A stretch of DNA of 32,771 nucleotides from Aliidiomarina quisquiliarum (lineage in GTDB: Bacteria; Pseudomonadota; Gammaproteobacteria; Enterobacterales; Alteromonadaceae): NCBI RefSeq assembly GCF_023922585.1, contig NZ_JAMFTN010000049.1, positions 1 through 32,771 on the forward strand, given 5' to 3'. How positions within the stretch are numbered: position 1 is the first letter of the stretch; every line of letters starts with the position of its first letter. A model generated the notes under the pieces. The model worked only from the letters and a program-made list of their open reading frames with translations. It did no database searches and was not told the DNA's origin. Positions 1-10,292 of the stretch are shown in pieces. Both the position numbers and the translations under genes were made by a program.

Positions 1-156
1 CCTAGCGCTCGACCTATCTCACTGAGAGACTGTCCTTTTCGCCATCTATGCCAAAGCTCTCGTTTTTGCGAAGCTGAAAGCCCGCGCTCCTTCATCGTTG
101 CCATTAGTAAGTATCCAATTCGTTGACAAGTACAGTATGTTGCATTGACCGATTGA

Positions 157-1082
<926 letters not shown>

Positions 1083-1089
1083 ATGCCAG

Positions 1090-1262
1090 CATTGAAGTTG
1101 AAGTCATCTGCAAAAACTCGGAGCCAACAAAGCCACCAATTACAATTCGAACTTTAATACTACGGAAATGAAGCTTCGAACATCAAACGTATTAAACAGT
1201 TCGAGGAAGAAAATATAAAACTTAAAAGCTATGCGAAAACGTTACTTAGCATAAGGCTGTGC
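1090..1262 (+). pseudogene. Decayed IS3-type OrfA remnant
   Basis: Noncoding at first sight, but fragments of an IS3-family OrfA can be read by switching frames. One frame gives SIEVEVICKN (compare the usual EICRKLGI). The next gives LGANKATNYN (compare ISEATFYNWK). Then, from 1158, YYGNEASNIKRIKQFEEEN (compare KYGGMEASDIKRLKELEEEN), followed by a short Lys/Leu-rich stretch. There is at least one frameshift and an in-frame stop at 1155-1157. Its start abuts the right end of the neighbouring IS3 element, which suggests that element inserted into, or recombined with, an older relic. Recognition rests on remembered family motifs, not on a search. Confidence 0.6.
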
Positions 1263-1416
1263 ATAGTAAAAGTATGTACCATGGCTGGTTTGTAAATGCG
1301 AATGGTGCCGGTAACTATCGGCCTCTACGTATCCGACCAAAAATGCTTTACACTAGCTGGCATTGAGTATGTGGCTGTTTGCACCTTTTTTTATTCACTA
1401 CCTGTAGGAGTTCAGC
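1263..1416. other. Intergenic, upstream of the M24 peptidase
   Basis: I see no gene here. The stretch contains a possible weak promoter (TTTACA near 1348, no good -10) and, at its end, the ribosome binding site TAGGAG that serves the peptidase start at 1417. Confidence 0.5.
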
Positions 1417-2628
1417 ATGACACTTGGCGTGGGAAACTCTCGTATTGAAAACGCTTTAAACCAACTCGAAAATATGGCTACGAATGCAACGCCTATTGGC
1501 TTGCCGGAATACCAGCAACGCGTGCAAAAGGCGCAAGCGCTCATGCAGCAACAAGGTGTTAGCGCCGTTTATTTGAATGCGGGTACTAACCTTGAGTACT
1601 TTACCGGCCTGAAGTGGTCGGCAAGTGAACGACTGGTGGGTGCATTAATTTTACCTGAAGGGCCTGTAACGCTGGTTGCGCCGGCATTTGAAGAAGGCTC
1701 ATTAACCCAGGCCATGGTACTGCCCATGGAATGTGTTTTATGGGAAGAGCACGAGTCGCCAACCGAGCTCATGATCAACTTTCTCAACCAGCAATTTGGT
1801 AACGATTATAAGTTAGCGCTCGACGAATCAACGTCGTATGCCATTGTTTCTAAAATTCAACAGGTAAAACCAGCGGCGCAGCTTATTGATGCGGTTAGCA
1901 TTACCGCCCAATGCCGTATGCACAAATCGGCAGCTGAATTACACCTCATTCAAACCGCAATGAATATGACCTTAGAAGTACATAAAGCCACCGCTTCTAT
2001 TTTGCATGAAGGTATTAAAGCCTCGGAAGTGAAGGCCTTTATTCATGAAGCGCATAAACGCGTGGGCTCAAGCGGCTCGTTCTTTTGTATTGTGTTGTTT
2101 GGCGAAGCCACTGCTTACCCACACGGGGTAAGTTACGACCCGGTTTTAGCAAAGAACGACTGGGTACTTATTGACACCGGTTGTAAGTTGCATGGCTACC
2201 TTTCCGACATTACCCGTACCTATGCATTTGGTGAAGCCACTGATGCGCAACGGCAGTTTTGGGAATATGAGCGTAAGCTTCAACAAACGGCATTTAAGGC
2301 CGCTAAGCTAGGCGCTACCTGCGGTTCGGTAGACGACGCAGTGCGCGAAAAGCTTAAAGTGCTAAACCTAGAAGCCGACTACCGCTTACCTGGCGTGCCC
2401 CACCGCACCGGCCACGGTATTGGCATGGACATACATGAGTGGCCCTATTTGGTTGGCAACGACAAAACCAAACTTGCGCCTGGCATGTGTTTTAGTAACG
2501 AACCCATGGTCATTAACCCGGGCCAGTTTGGGGTGCGCCTTGAAGACCACTTTTATATGACCGAAAACGGGCCGAAGTGGTTTACCGAGCCTTCACGCTC
2601 TCTCGACGACCCGTTTAATGTAAAGTAA
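1417..2628 (+). CDS. M24-family Xaa-Pro aminopeptidase/dipeptidase
   Basis: A cytoplasmic dimetal 'pita-bread' peptidase that removes residues N-terminal to proline or cleaves Xaa-Pro dipeptides. An N-terminal creatinase-like domain (about 30-165) precedes the catalytic domain (about 172-390). All five metal ligands are visible: D253 in LIDTG, D264 in YLSDITRT, H333 in HRTGHGIG, E362 in NEPM and E376 in VRLEDH. The accessory H236 lies in YPHGVSYD. There is no signal peptide. The ATG is supported by TAGGAG seven bases upstream. At 403 residues it is of usual length for the family. Whether it is an aminopeptidase or a prolidase cannot be decided from the motifs. It is monocistronic, with a hairpin downstream. 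Confidence 0.92.
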   Translation: MTLGVGNSRIENALNQLENMATNATPIGLPEYQQRVQKAQALMQQQGVSAVYLNAGTNLEYFTGLKWSASERLVGALILPEGPVTLVAPAFEEGSLTQAMVLPMECVLWEEHESPTELMINFLNQQFGNDYKLALDESTSYAIVSKIQQVKPAAQLIDAVSITAQCRMHKSAAELHLIQTAMNMTLEVHKATASILHEGIKASEVKAFIHEAHKRVGSSGSFFCIVLFGEATAYPHGVSYDPVLAKNDWVLIDTGCKLHGYLSDITRTYAFGEATDAQRQFWEYERKLQQTAFKAAKLGATCGSVDDAVREKLKVLNLEADYRLPGVPHRTGHGIGMDIHEWPYLVGNDKTKLAPGMCFSNEPMVINPGQFGVRLEDHFYMTENGPKWFTEPSRSLDDPFNVK

Positions 2629-2672
2629 TGCCGAGCATAACCCGCGCATAATACAGGATACATAACTACACC

Positions 2673-2710
2673 ACCGCTGCCCCGTGCATACTTTACAGCA
2701 CGGCAGCGGT
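2673..2710. terminator. Strong hairpin between convergent genes
   Basis: Arms ACCGCTGCC(cc)GTGC at 2673-2687 and GCACGGCAGCGGT at 2698-2710 pair perfectly apart from a two-base bulge, around a 10-base loop. It sits between the peptidase (+) and a small ORF (-). No clear T-run follows on either strand, so its role as a terminator is probable rather than certain. Confidence 0.5.
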
Positions 2711-2737
2711 ACTCTGTAGGTATTGCTTGCGGCAAAA

Positions 2738-2884
2738 TTATTCTTTACTTTGCGCAATTCCTAATTTTAGGCCCATTTTAATTTCTATCACCATTGCAGC
2801 TATAAAAATAATAGCTCCCAGCCATTTTGGCGTGTTGGCTAGTAATATCACCAGCACCATAAATTTGATTAAGTAAGTGAACAT
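2738..2884 (-). CDS. Small hypothetical membrane protein (48 aa)
   Basis: A short reading frame that is easy to miss. The ATG at 2884 is preceded by AGGGGC at a normal ribosome-binding distance. The product begins MFTYLIKFMVLVILLANTPK and ends EIKMGLKLGIAQSKE. It has two hydrophobic stretches (about residues 4-16 and 21-34) split by a short polar turn, and a charged C-terminus, as expected for a small inner-membrane protein. I recognise no family. A stop codon lies a few codons upstream in the same frame. The hairpin at 2673-2710 would end its transcript. It could still be chance: only the RBS, the hydrophobic pattern and the gap it fills support it. Confidence 0.4.
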   Translation of the reverse strand: MFTYLIKFMVLVILLANTPKWLGAIIFIAAMVIEIKMGLKLGIAQSKE

Positions 2885-3142
2885 ATTAGCCCCTAGTGTT
2901 TGGAGTGTGTTGTAATTTACTTACCTCACCAGCATAAACACTAAGTACGTCAACTTATGCCGTGCAACAAATTGCTAACAATCGGCGTGAAATTAGCCAT
3001 GCCGCATTAACCCTAATTGAGTTGTGGCTGGAACTGCAAGCTCCTTTAACTTACAGTGGGTAATGGTTGATGTGACCTACAATACCGCTGTAACGTCATG
3101 CCATGCATGACCTTCTACGACCGCTTTTTCGGAAGATAACTA
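2885..3142. other. Intergenic region upstream of greB
   Basis: No coding frame is visible. It contains a perfect inverted repeat, GTCATGC-CAT-GCATGAC, at 3095-3111, shortly before greB, and GGAAG as the greB ribosome binding site near 3131. The inverted repeat could be an operator or a leader hairpin. I know of no regulator with this site. Confidence 0.4.
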
Positions 3143-3634
3143 ATGAAAACCAAACTTATTACTAGCCGCGGCTATGCTCAACTGTACGCCGAGCACGACC
3201 ATTTATGGCGAGTTGAACGACCTGAAACCACCCGAATTGTTACCTGGGCAGCGAGCCTCGGCGACAGGTCGGAAAACGCAGATTACCAATATAACAAGCG
3301 TAAATTACGCGAAATCGATCGCCGTGTGCGCTACTTGCGCAAGCGCTTAGAAGAGCTGCAGGTGGTTGACTACCATCCGCAACAAGAAGGAAAGGTGTTT
3401 TTTGGGGCTTATGTGTCGCTTTCTGACGACGATGGCAACGAGCTGCACTTTCAAATTGTTGGCCCCGACGAAATTTATAATGCCAAGAATGTGGTGTCGA
3501 TAGACGCACCCATGGCCCGTGCTTGTTTGAAAAAAGAAGTGGGTGACGACTTTGTGGTGCAAACGCCTACAGGCCCTAAAACTTGGTACGTTGACGCCAT
3601 TCGCTACGACAAACCTGGCGATAAAACCGAATAA
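3143..3634 (+). CDS. greB: Transcription elongation factor GreB
   Basis: GreB enters the RNA polymerase secondary channel and stimulates cleavage of backtracked transcripts, releasing fragments longer than those released by GreA. The N-terminal antiparallel coiled coil (about 1-77) carries the acidic tip DRSENADY at 41-48. It is followed by the basic patch RKLREIDRRVRYLRKR. A C-terminal FKBP-like domain (about 83-158) carries the TPTGPKTWYVDAIRY ending typical of GreB. The length of 163 residues is normal. The ATG has GGAAG upstream. It appears to be a single-gene unit with its own leader. Confidence 0.95.
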   Translation: MKTKLITSRGYAQLYAEHDHLWRVERPETTRIVTWAASLGDRSENADYQYNKRKLREIDRRVRYLRKRLEELQVVDYHPQQEGKVFFGAYVSLSDDDGNELHFQIVGPDEIYNAKNVVSIDAPMARACLKKEVGDDFVVQTPTGPKTWYVDAIRYDKPGDKTE

Positions 3635-3728
3635 ACGGGTATGACCCTTGTTTCATCGCAATAGGCTGGAAAGTAATGCTGTTTCACGCTTTGATAAGTA
3701 AGACATTAACTCTGGAGTTGCAATAAAT

Positions 3729-6164
3729 ATGCTTACACAATTCACTCGGGTAATTGCCTTAGCCTTGCTATTGGTGGTTACCCCTTTTATTTCGAGTCTC
3801 GCCTTGGCGGGCCAGGTAGATATAACCTACCAAACCCCAAGCCAAGAGCTAATTGATATTGCCGACGCGGCCCCCGCCCCTGCTGCCTATGTTGCACCAG
3901 GTGGTAAAGTAGTATTGGTTGCCGGCCAGCCAGCATTACCTTCTATTGCCGACTTAGCCGCACCTGAATACCGCTTAGCCGGTAGCCGTATTAACCCGGC
4001 CAATAACACCACTAGCCAAGCACGCTACTTAAATAGCTTCACCTTTGTGAATATTAGCGACAGTAGCAACCTTAGTATTCGTGGCTTACCAAACAATTTG
4101 AAGGCCTTATACCCCACATGGTCGACCGACGGCCGCTACCTTGCGTTTATTCAGCTTGAAGAGAACGAAGCGCAAGTATGGCGTGTTGACGTTGAGCGTG
4201 GTCGTGCCAAGCGCTTTAGCAAAACCAAAGCCAACGGTGTGTGGGGCAACCCGCTACAGTGGGCAAGCGACAACGAAACCTTATATGTAATGGCGGTGCC
4301 GGCCAAACGTGGTGCTGAGCCACAACGCCCTAATGTGCCTGCCAGCCCTATTGTTACTGAAAGCCGTGGCCGTGTTGCGCCGGCGCGTACTTACCAAGAC
4401 TTGCTAGGTAACGAGCACGACGAAGCCCTATTCAACTACTTTTATAGTAGTGAAATTGTACGTATTAATGGTCGTGGTCGTACTAAGGTAATTGGTACGC
4501 CTGCTGTGTATAGCGATTACTCACTTTCGCCGAGCAGCCAATTTTTATTGGTAACAACAATACAAACCCCGTATTCCTATGCGGTGCCTCGGTCACGTTT
4601 CGCACGTACTACCGACGTTTGGAACTTAGAAGGTAAAGCATTATACCAAGTTACCAACCAGCCCTTAGCAGACAACCTGCCAATTGCCTTCGACGCCGTA
4701 GTAAACACGCCACGTAGCATTTCTTGGCGGGCCGACGCAGACGCCACCCTAGTATGGGCTGTAGCCCAAGACGGTGGCGACCCACGGCAACCAGCCGAAA
4801 TTCGCGATTCAGTATTCCAGTTAAGCGCGCCTTTTACGGCTGCTCCTAAAAAGCTTATTGACTTAAGCACACGTTACGCTGGCCTTACCGCCCAAAGTGG
4901 CGAGCTTGCTTTAGTTTATGAGCGTTTATGGTCGGACCGTGCTGAAAAAGTATGGCGCATTAGCCCAGACACCGACGCTGCTCCACAATTGGTGTGGGAG
5001 CGTTCATGGGAAAATACCTATACTGACCCGGGCCGCCCATTAATGACCCGTAACGAACAAAGACGCAGAGTACTATTAGTGGATAATGGCCACATTATTC
5101 TTACTGGTGACGGTGCTTCAGACGAAGGTGAACGCCCGTTCATTGACCGTCGCAACCTAGTTACCGGTGAAACCACTCGTTTGTGGCAGTCGGAAGCTCC
5201 TTTTTATGAGCGCCCACTTTCAGCATTAAATGCTACCGAAGGCTTGTTTATTACCCGCCGTGAAGCATTGAATACGCCACCTGATTTATACGTACGCGAC
5301 ATTAATAACCCAGCTAGCTTACGTGCGCTAACAGAAACCGCGCACCCTATGCCGGCTACTGTTGATATTCGCCGTGAACTTATACATTACGAGCGTGAAG
5401 ACGGCTTGCCTATGTCGGCCACGTTGTTTTTACCAGCAGGTTACGACAAAGAGCGCGACGGCCCATTACCAACCATTGTGTGGGCTTACCCACGAGAATT
5501 CCGTAGTAACGCCGCTGCAGCACAGGTTTCGGGTTCGCCTTACGAATTTAACCGTATTAGTTACTGGCGCCCGCAGTTTTTAGCTACCCAAGGTTATGCG
5601 GTGATGGACAATGCCACTATGCCTATTGTTGGCTTAGGCGATGCCTTACCGAACGATACCTTTATTGAGCAGCTAGAAATGAACTCGCGTGCGGTAATTA
5701 AAGCGGGTGCTGATCTTGGTGTAACCGACCCGAACCGAGTTGCTATTGGCGGCCATTCCTATGGTGCCTTTATGACTGCAAACGTGTTGGCCCATACTAA
5801 TTTATTTAAGGCCGGCATTGCCCGTAGTGGTGCTTATAACCGTAGTTTAACGCCGTTTGGCTTCCAACGTGAAGAGCGTACGGTGTGGGACGACCCAGCG
5901 TTGTACCTGCGTATGTCGCCGTTTTTTGCTGCGCACCAAATTAAAACACCATTACTACTTATTCATGGTACCGACGACAACAACTCGGGTACTTTCCCTA
6001 TGCAAAGTGAACGCTTATACCAGGCTGTAAAAGGCTTAGGTGGCACCACGCGGTTAGTAATGCTGCCGTTAGAAAGCCACGGCTACCGTGCTCGTGAGTC
6101 TATTTTGCACATGATGTGGGAAACGGTAACCTGGCTTGATGAGTTTGTAAAAAACGCCGAATAA
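3729..6164 (+). CDS. Secreted S9D (glutamyl endopeptidase-like) prolyl-oligopeptidase-family serine protease
   Basis: An exported serine peptidase. Residues 1-27 form a signal peptide: Arg7, a hydrophobic core, and cleavage after ALA. Residues of about 100-520 form the beta-propeller lid (for example TWSTDGRYLAFIQ). The C-terminal alpha/beta-hydrolase has its triad at S677 (GGHSYGAF), D750 (IHGTDDNN) and H784 (LESHGY). The signatures IARSGAYNR, LTPFGF and MQSERLYQAVKGLGG match the S9D branch, which includes the plant chloroplast glutamyl endopeptidase, better than S9A or S9C. At 811 residues it is close to the family length. It would act in the periplasm. GGAG precedes the ATG. It stands alone and ends at a strong terminator. 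The substrate is unknown; cleavage after Glu is inferred from the subfamily. Confidence 0.9.
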   Translation: MLTQFTRVIALALLLVVTPFISSLALAGQVDITYQTPSQELIDIADAAPAPAAYVAPGGKVVLVAGQPALPSIADLAAPEYRLAGSRINPANNTTSQARYLNSFTFVNISDSSNLSIRGLPNNLKALYPTWSTDGRYLAFIQLEENEAQVWRVDVERGRAKRFSKTKANGVWGNPLQWASDNETLYVMAVPAKRGAEPQRPNVPASPIVTESRGRVAPARTYQDLLGNEHDEALFNYFYSSEIVRINGRGRTKVIGTPAVYSDYSLSPSSQFLLVTTIQTPYSYAVPRSRFARTTDVWNLEGKALYQVTNQPLADNLPIAFDAVVNTPRSISWRADADATLVWAVAQDGGDPRQPAEIRDSVFQLSAPFTAAPKKLIDLSTRYAGLTAQSGELALVYERLWSDRAEKVWRISPDTDAAPQLVWERSWENTYTDPGRPLMTRNEQRRRVLLVDNGHIILTGDGASDEGERPFIDRRNLVTGETTRLWQSEAPFYERPLSALNATEGLFITRREALNTPPDLYVRDINNPASLRALTETAHPMPATVDIRRELIHYEREDGLPMSATLFLPAGYDKERDGPLPTIVWAYPREFRSNAAAAQVSGSPYEFNRISYWRPQFLATQGYAVMDNATMPIVGLGDALPNDTFIEQLEMNSRAVIKAGADLGVTDPNRVAIGGHSYGAFMTANVLAHTNLFKAGIARSGAYNRSLTPFGFQREERTVWDDPALYLRMSPFFAAHQIKTPLLLIHGTDDNNSGTFPMQSERLYQAVKGLGGTTRLVMLPLESHGYRARESILHMMWETVTWLDEFVKNAE

Positions 6165-6190
6165 ACAATAAGTAATAAAATATTTAACAA

Positions 6191-6218
6191 TCCCTAGCAA
6201 ATGCTAGGGATTTTTTTT
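6191..6218 (+). terminator. Rho-independent terminator of the S9D peptidase gene
   Basis: A perfect nine-base stem, TCCCTAGCA/TGCTAGGGA, is followed by eight T residues, 26 bases after the stop codon. It is textbook in form. Confidence 0.93.
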
Positions 6219-6293
6219 GGCTTTATGTGCTAGCATTGTAGAACACCCGCGAGGTTTCATATTTAATCGTGCGCCAAAAAGTATTAAACCCAA

Positions 6294-6301
6294 GGGGGGG
6301 G
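6294..6301. repeat. G8 homopolymer in the leader or promoter of the GST gene
   Basis: Eight consecutive G residues lie 30 bases before the GST start and directly upstream of the A/T-rich GTATAAAAATATAAC. If TATAAA at 6304-6309 is the -10, the tract lies within the promoter spacer. Confidence 0.6.
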
Positions 6302-6331
6302 TGTATAAAAATATAACAATAAGGACTGAAT

Positions 6332-6949
6332 ATGAAACTATACGAAATGGCAAAGGCGCCAAACCCACGACGTGTGCGTATGTTCTTGGCTGAAAAAGGG
6401 CTACTTGATCATGTGAAGCGCGTGGAGATTGACTTAAAGGAAGGCGAAAATTTAACGCCTGAATTCGTAGCAAAAAATCCTATGAAAACAGTGCCTGTTC
6501 TTGAATTAAATGACGGCACCTGCATTTCTGAATCGATGGCTATTTGCCGTTACATGGAACAACAGTTTCCAAACACACAGAACTTATTGGGTAAAACTTC
6601 GAGAGAGTCTGCCTTAATTGAGCAATGGCTGCGTTGGTTAGAGTTTCAATTTTTCTTGCCTACTGGTATGGCATTTCAGCATTTAACCGGTTATTTTGAA
6701 GACCGCATGACCACCAACGAAGCTTGGGGTAATGATTGCAAACTGAAAGTAGAACGGTTTTATGATTTCCTCGACGAACAGCTACAGGGCGAAACGTGGA
6801 TTTGTGTTAACCGCTTTACCGTTGCTGATATTACTGCATTTTGTACCATTCAATTTGCCCGCGTAATTGATGTTCGCATTCTGCCTGAACATAAAAATTT
6901 ACAAGCTTGGTATAAGCGCATGGAGTCAAGAGATTCGGCAAAAGTGTAA
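6332..6949 (+). CDS. Glutathione S-transferase family protein
   Basis: A cytosolic GST-fold protein that probably conjugates glutathione or uses it in redox or isomerase chemistry. The N-terminal thioredoxin-fold domain (1-75) opens with MKLYEMAKAPNPRRVRMFLAEKG. It has the cis-proline at VP (54-55) and the glutathione-binding ES pair at 67-68. The helical C-terminal domain holds the conserved N-capping segment FTVADITAFC. At 205 residues the length is standard. AAGGAC precedes the ATG. It lies between a terminator and tex, with 49 bases to tex, so it may be transcribed with tex. The substrate class cannot be named from sequence. Confidence 0.88.
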   Translation: MKLYEMAKAPNPRRVRMFLAEKGLLDHVKRVEIDLKEGENLTPEFVAKNPMKTVPVLELNDGTCISESMAICRYMEQQFPNTQNLLGKTSRESALIEQWLRWLEFQFFLPTGMAFQHLTGYFEDRMTTNEAWGNDCKLKVERFYDFLDEQLQGETWICVNRFTVADITAFCTIQFARVIDVRILPEHKNLQAWYKRMESRDSAKV

Positions 6950-6998
6950 TTGTAGGCTATTATAAGCACCATTTTTTGCAGCAAATAAAGAGAGTGGT

Positions 6999-9338
6999 AT
7001 GCTTGCAGTTTCTTCAGTTATTGCCCACGAACTTCAAGTTCGTGAGGCTCAGGTTCAAGCAACAATTCAGTTACTCGATGAAGGTGCGACAGTACCTTTT
7101 ATTGCCCGTTACCGAAAAGAAATAACCGGCGGGCTCGACGATACTCAACTGCGTAATTTAGCTTCGCGCCTAACTTATTTACGTGACCTAAATGATCGGC
7201 GTACTTTTATTTTAAAAAGTATTGCCGATCAAGAAAAGTTAACTCCTGAACTAGAGCAAGCTATTTCAGCCTGTACGTTAAAAACAGAGCTTGAAGACTT
7301 GTACCTGCCGTTTAAACCCAAACGCCGAACCAAAGGGCAAATTGCCATTGAAGCAGGTATTGAGCCCTTGGCCAACACCTTAATGGCCGACGACAATGCT
7401 GACCCGGAAGCCTTAGCCGTACCGTTTATTAACCCTGAAGCAGGCTTTGCCGACACCAAAGCAGTGTTAGAAGGCGCTCGTTTTATTGTAATGGAGCATT
7501 TGTCGGAAAATGCCGCTTTATTGAAGTCGATTCGCGCTCAGTTATGGCAAGAAGCTGTGCTTGAAGCGAAGGTTGCACCCGGTAAAGAACAAGAAGGGGC
7601 AAAGTTTCGCGACTATTTCGACTACAGCGAAGCGTTGCGTAAAGTACCTTCACACCGTACCTTGGCTTTATTGCGGGGGCGTAACGAAGGTATTTTACAG
7701 TTAAAAATTAATGCCGACCCACAGGCCGAAGAAGGTAGCCGCCAAAGCCAATATGAAGGCCAAATAGCTTTGCATACGGGTATTAAAATTGACAGCTCGG
7801 CCGTGGGCCTATGGCGTCAACAAGCGGTACAGTGGACCTGGCGCATTAAAATTTTACCGCGTATGGAAACCGACTTAATTGGCCAATTACGCGAAACTGC
7901 TGAAGCGGAAGCCATTCAAGTGTTTGCCACTAACCTGAAAGACTTGTTAATGGCTGCACCTGCTGGGCCTAAAAACACCATGGGCCTCGACCCTGGTTTG
8001 CGTACCGGGGTAAAAGTAGTGGTGGTAGACGCCACCGGTAAGTTGCTTGGCCATTCAACTATTTTTCCACATGCACCACAAAACCAGTGGGACAAGTCGC
8101 TGCGTTCTTTAGCCGCCATGTGTAAACAGTTCAAAGTAGAGCTGGTTGCAATTGGTAACGGAACCGGTTCACGCGAAACCGACAAGCTGGTTGGCGAATT
8201 AATGAAAGCAAACCCCGACTTATCACTGCAAAAAGTAATGGTAAGCGAAGCCGGTGCTTCGGTGTATTCAGCTTCTGAACTTGCTGCGCTTGAGTTTCCC
8301 GATCTTGATGTGTCGTTACGGGGTGCCGTTTCTATTGGCCGCCGCCTGCAAGACCCATTAGCCGAGCTGGTTAAAATAGAGCCTAAAGCCATTGGTGTAG
8401 GCCAATACCAACACGACGTAAGCCAGTCGCAATTAGCCAGCAGCCTAGACGCTGTAGTGGAAGACTGTGTGAACGCCGTTGGGGTAGATTTGAATACAGC
8501 TTCAGCGCCGTTATTAGCACGCGTGGCCGGTTTAAACCGGAATTTGGCGCAAAACATTGTGCTATTTCGTGACACTGAAGGCTCGTTTACTGACCGTAAA
8601 AGCTTGTTGAAAGTGCCTCGCTTAGGGCCAAAAGCTTTTGAGCAGGCAGCTGGGTTTTTACGCGTTATGAATGGCAAACATCCGTTAGACCGTTCAGCAG
8701 TGCACCCAGAAGCCTACCCAGTGGTTGAGCGCATTGCCAAGAAAAGTGGCAAGGCCCTTGACGAAATTATTGGCAACAGTGCTTTTTTACGTAGCTTGAA
8801 TGCAGCCGACTATATTGACGACACCTTTGGTTTGCCAACTGTAACCGACATTATAAACGAGCTGGAAAAACCTGGCCGCGACCCTCGCCCTGAATTTAAA
8901 ACCGCCGAGTTTCGTGAAGGCATTGAAACCCTAAAAGACTTAAAGCCAGGCATGACCTTAGAAGGTGTGGTTACTAACGTTACTAATTTTGGTGCTTTTG
9001 TAGACATTGGTGTGCACCAAGACGGTTTGGTGCATATTTCTGCGCTGGCCGACCGTTTTGTTAGCGACCCCCACGAGGTAGTGAAAGCTGGCCAAATTGT
9101 TAAAGTGAAGGTGGTAGAAGTAGACATAGAGCGCAAACGTATTGGTTTAACCATGCGTTTACAAGACGCCACTGACACTAACAACACGGCAACTACCAAA
9201 GCGAGCACAAAGCCAAGTGGTAAAGTTGCAGCTAAGCCTCGTTCGCGGGGGCCGGCTTCAAAAAAACCAGCGGCTGGGCCAAGTGCTGGCATAAACAGCG
9301 CCTTTGCCGACGCTTTTGCGAACGCTAAAAAACGTTAA
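6999..9338 (+). CDS. tex: RNA-binding transcription accessory protein Tex
   Basis: Tex is a conserved cytoplasmic nucleic-acid-binding protein, related to eukaryotic Spt6, linked to transcription fitness and RNA metabolism. The domain order is as expected: helical Tex N-domain (about 1-190), YqgF/RuvC-like fold starting at GLDPGLRTG (about 329-455), helix-hairpin-helix repeats (about 490-560, including [15 protein letters not shown]), and an S1 domain (about 651-721, [21 protein letters not shown]). A Lys/Ala-rich low-complexity tail runs from about 725 to 779. The length of 779 is normal. AGAGAG lies before the ATG. Three bases separate its stop from the AEC carrier gene, which suggests co-transcription. 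Confidence 0.95.
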   Translation: MLAVSSVIAHELQVREAQVQATIQLLDEGATVPFIARYRKEITGGLDDTQLRNLASRLTYLRDLNDRRTFILKSIADQEKLTPELEQAISACTLKTELEDLYLPFKPKRRTKGQIAIEAGIEPLANTLMADDNADPEALAVPFINPEAGFADTKAVLEGARFIVMEHLSENAALLKSIRAQLWQEAVLEAKVAPGKEQEGAKFRDYFDYSEALRKVPSHRTLALLRGRNEGILQLKINADPQAEEGSRQSQYEGQIALHTGIKIDSSAVGLWRQQAVQWTWRIKILPRMETDLIGQLRETAEAEAIQVFATNLKDLLMAAPAGPKNTMGLDPGLRTGVKVVVVDATGKLLGHSTIFPHAPQNQWDKSLRSLAAMCKQFKVELVAIGNGTGSRETDKLVGELMKANPDLSLQKVMVSEAGASVYSASELAALEFPDLDVSLRGAVSIGRRLQDPLAELVKIEPKAIGVGQYQHDVSQSQLASSLDAVVEDCVNAVGVDLNTASAPLLARVAGLNRNLAQNIVLFRDTEGSFTDRKSLLKVPRLGPKAFEQAAGFLRVMNGKHPLDRSAVHPEAYPVVERIAKKSGKALDEIIGNSAFLRSLNAADYIDDTFGLPTVTDIINELEKPGRDPRPEFKTAEFREGIETLKDLKPGMTLEGVVTNVTNFGAFVDIGVHQDGLVHISALADRFVSDPHEVVKAGQIVKVKVVEVDIERKRIGLTMRLQDATDTNNTATTKASTKPSGKVAAKPRSRGPASKKPAAGPSAGINSAFADAFANAKKR

Positions 9339-9341
9339 TAC

Positions 9342-10289
9342 ATGGATAACCTTGTACTTATTGTTGCATACCTAGCCATTGGCTGGGTGTTGCAACATAC
9401 CCGTTCACTGCCCGAGCAGTCGGGCTTTGTGCTAAACCAATACGTTATTTTTGTAGCGGTGCCCGCCCTTATACTGCTGCATTTACCTAAACTAGAAGTT
9501 ACTGCCGACGTACTAGCCCCACTTATTACTCCTTGGGCCATGTATGTATTGGCAATTATTTTAGTACTGCTGGCAAGTAAAGTTTGGCACTGGAGCCGCG
9601 AGCTAACCGGTGCTTTATTGGTGGTGGTACCCCTTGGCAACACCTCATTTTTAGGTTTTCCTTTTGTTGAAGCCTTTTACGGTGCCGAAGGTTTGCCTTT
9701 TGCGGTTATTTACGACCAAACCGGCTCGTTTTTAGCGCTTGCGTTAATTAGTAGCAGTATTGCCGCCCATTACGGGGCAACCAGCACCAGCGCAGCGCCT
9801 GGCCAAGCAGGCTTAACTATAGGCCAACGCCTTGTCAGGTTATTAGTGTTCCCGCCAGTAATAGCCCTTATTTTGGCCTTAGCCTTAAAAGCATTTGGTT
9901 TAGGCCAAACCGAATACCCACGCATTATTCAGCCCTTGCTGGAAAACTTAGCCTCAACCTTAGTGCCGGTAGTAATGATAGCCGTGGGCTTACAGTTGCG
10001 TTTACGCATTGCTAGTAACCACTTAGCCCCGTTTTTTATGGCCCTAAGCATAAAGCTGGTGGTGCTGCCTTTAGTGGCGTTAGCGGCATTTATGTTATTA
10101 GGGGTAAATAGTTTGGCGGCGCAGGTGTCGGTACTTGAAGCAGCTATGCCGCCAATGATTACTGGTGGCGCCATTGCTATAGGGGCAGGATTAAAACCAC
10201 GGCTAGTTGCTGCAATTATTGGCTATGGGGTGCTTATTGGCATGGTTACCTTACCCATAATGGCCTGGCTAATTGAAAAAGCCCTTTAG
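9342..10289 (+). CDS. AEC-family (auxin efflux carrier-like) transporter
   Basis: An inner-membrane carrier of the AEC/bile-acid-arsenite-riboflavin transporter superfamily. It has about ten hydrophobic helices and a two-domain inverted layout, with conserved helix-break segments such as PLGNTSFLGFPFVEAFYG (about 97-114) and EAAMPPMITGGAIA near the C-terminus. Bacterial members export or take up organic acids such as malate. The substrate here is unknown. The start lies three bases after the tex stop, without a strong ribosome binding site, so translational coupling is likely. It is followed by a 71-bp inverted-repeat element that separates it from the convergent gene. Confidence 0.87.
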   Translation: MDNLVLIVAYLAIGWVLQHTRSLPEQSGFVLNQYVIFVAVPALILLHLPKLEVTADVLAPLITPWAMYVLAIILVLLASKVWHWSRELTGALLVVVPLGNTSFLGFPFVEAFYGAEGLPFAVIYDQTGSFLALALISSSIAAHYGATSTSAAPGQAGLTIGQRLVRLLVFPPVIALILALALKAFGLGQTEYPRIIQPLLENLASTLVPVVMIAVGLQLRLRIASNHLAPFFMALSIKLVVLPLVALAAFMLLGVNSLAAQVSVLEAAMPPMITGGAIAIGAGLKPRLVAAIIGYGVLIGMVTLPIMAWLIEKAL

Positions 10290-10292
10290 TGC

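Noticed and set aside
1-156. OrfA of the IS3 element in the first 156 bases
   Set aside because: No plus-strand frame shows the OrfA helix-turn-helix or leucine-zipper pattern; I see nothing assignable here.
7916-8677. 253-residue minus-strand open frame inside tex
   Set aside because: Antisense to the conserved YqgF/HhH part of Tex; the Ser/Pro/Arg-rich composition is typical of a shadow frame.
8810-9292. 160-residue minus-strand open frame over the tex S1 domain
   Set aside because: Antisense to the S1 domain and its Lys/Ala tail; no ribosome binding site or family match.
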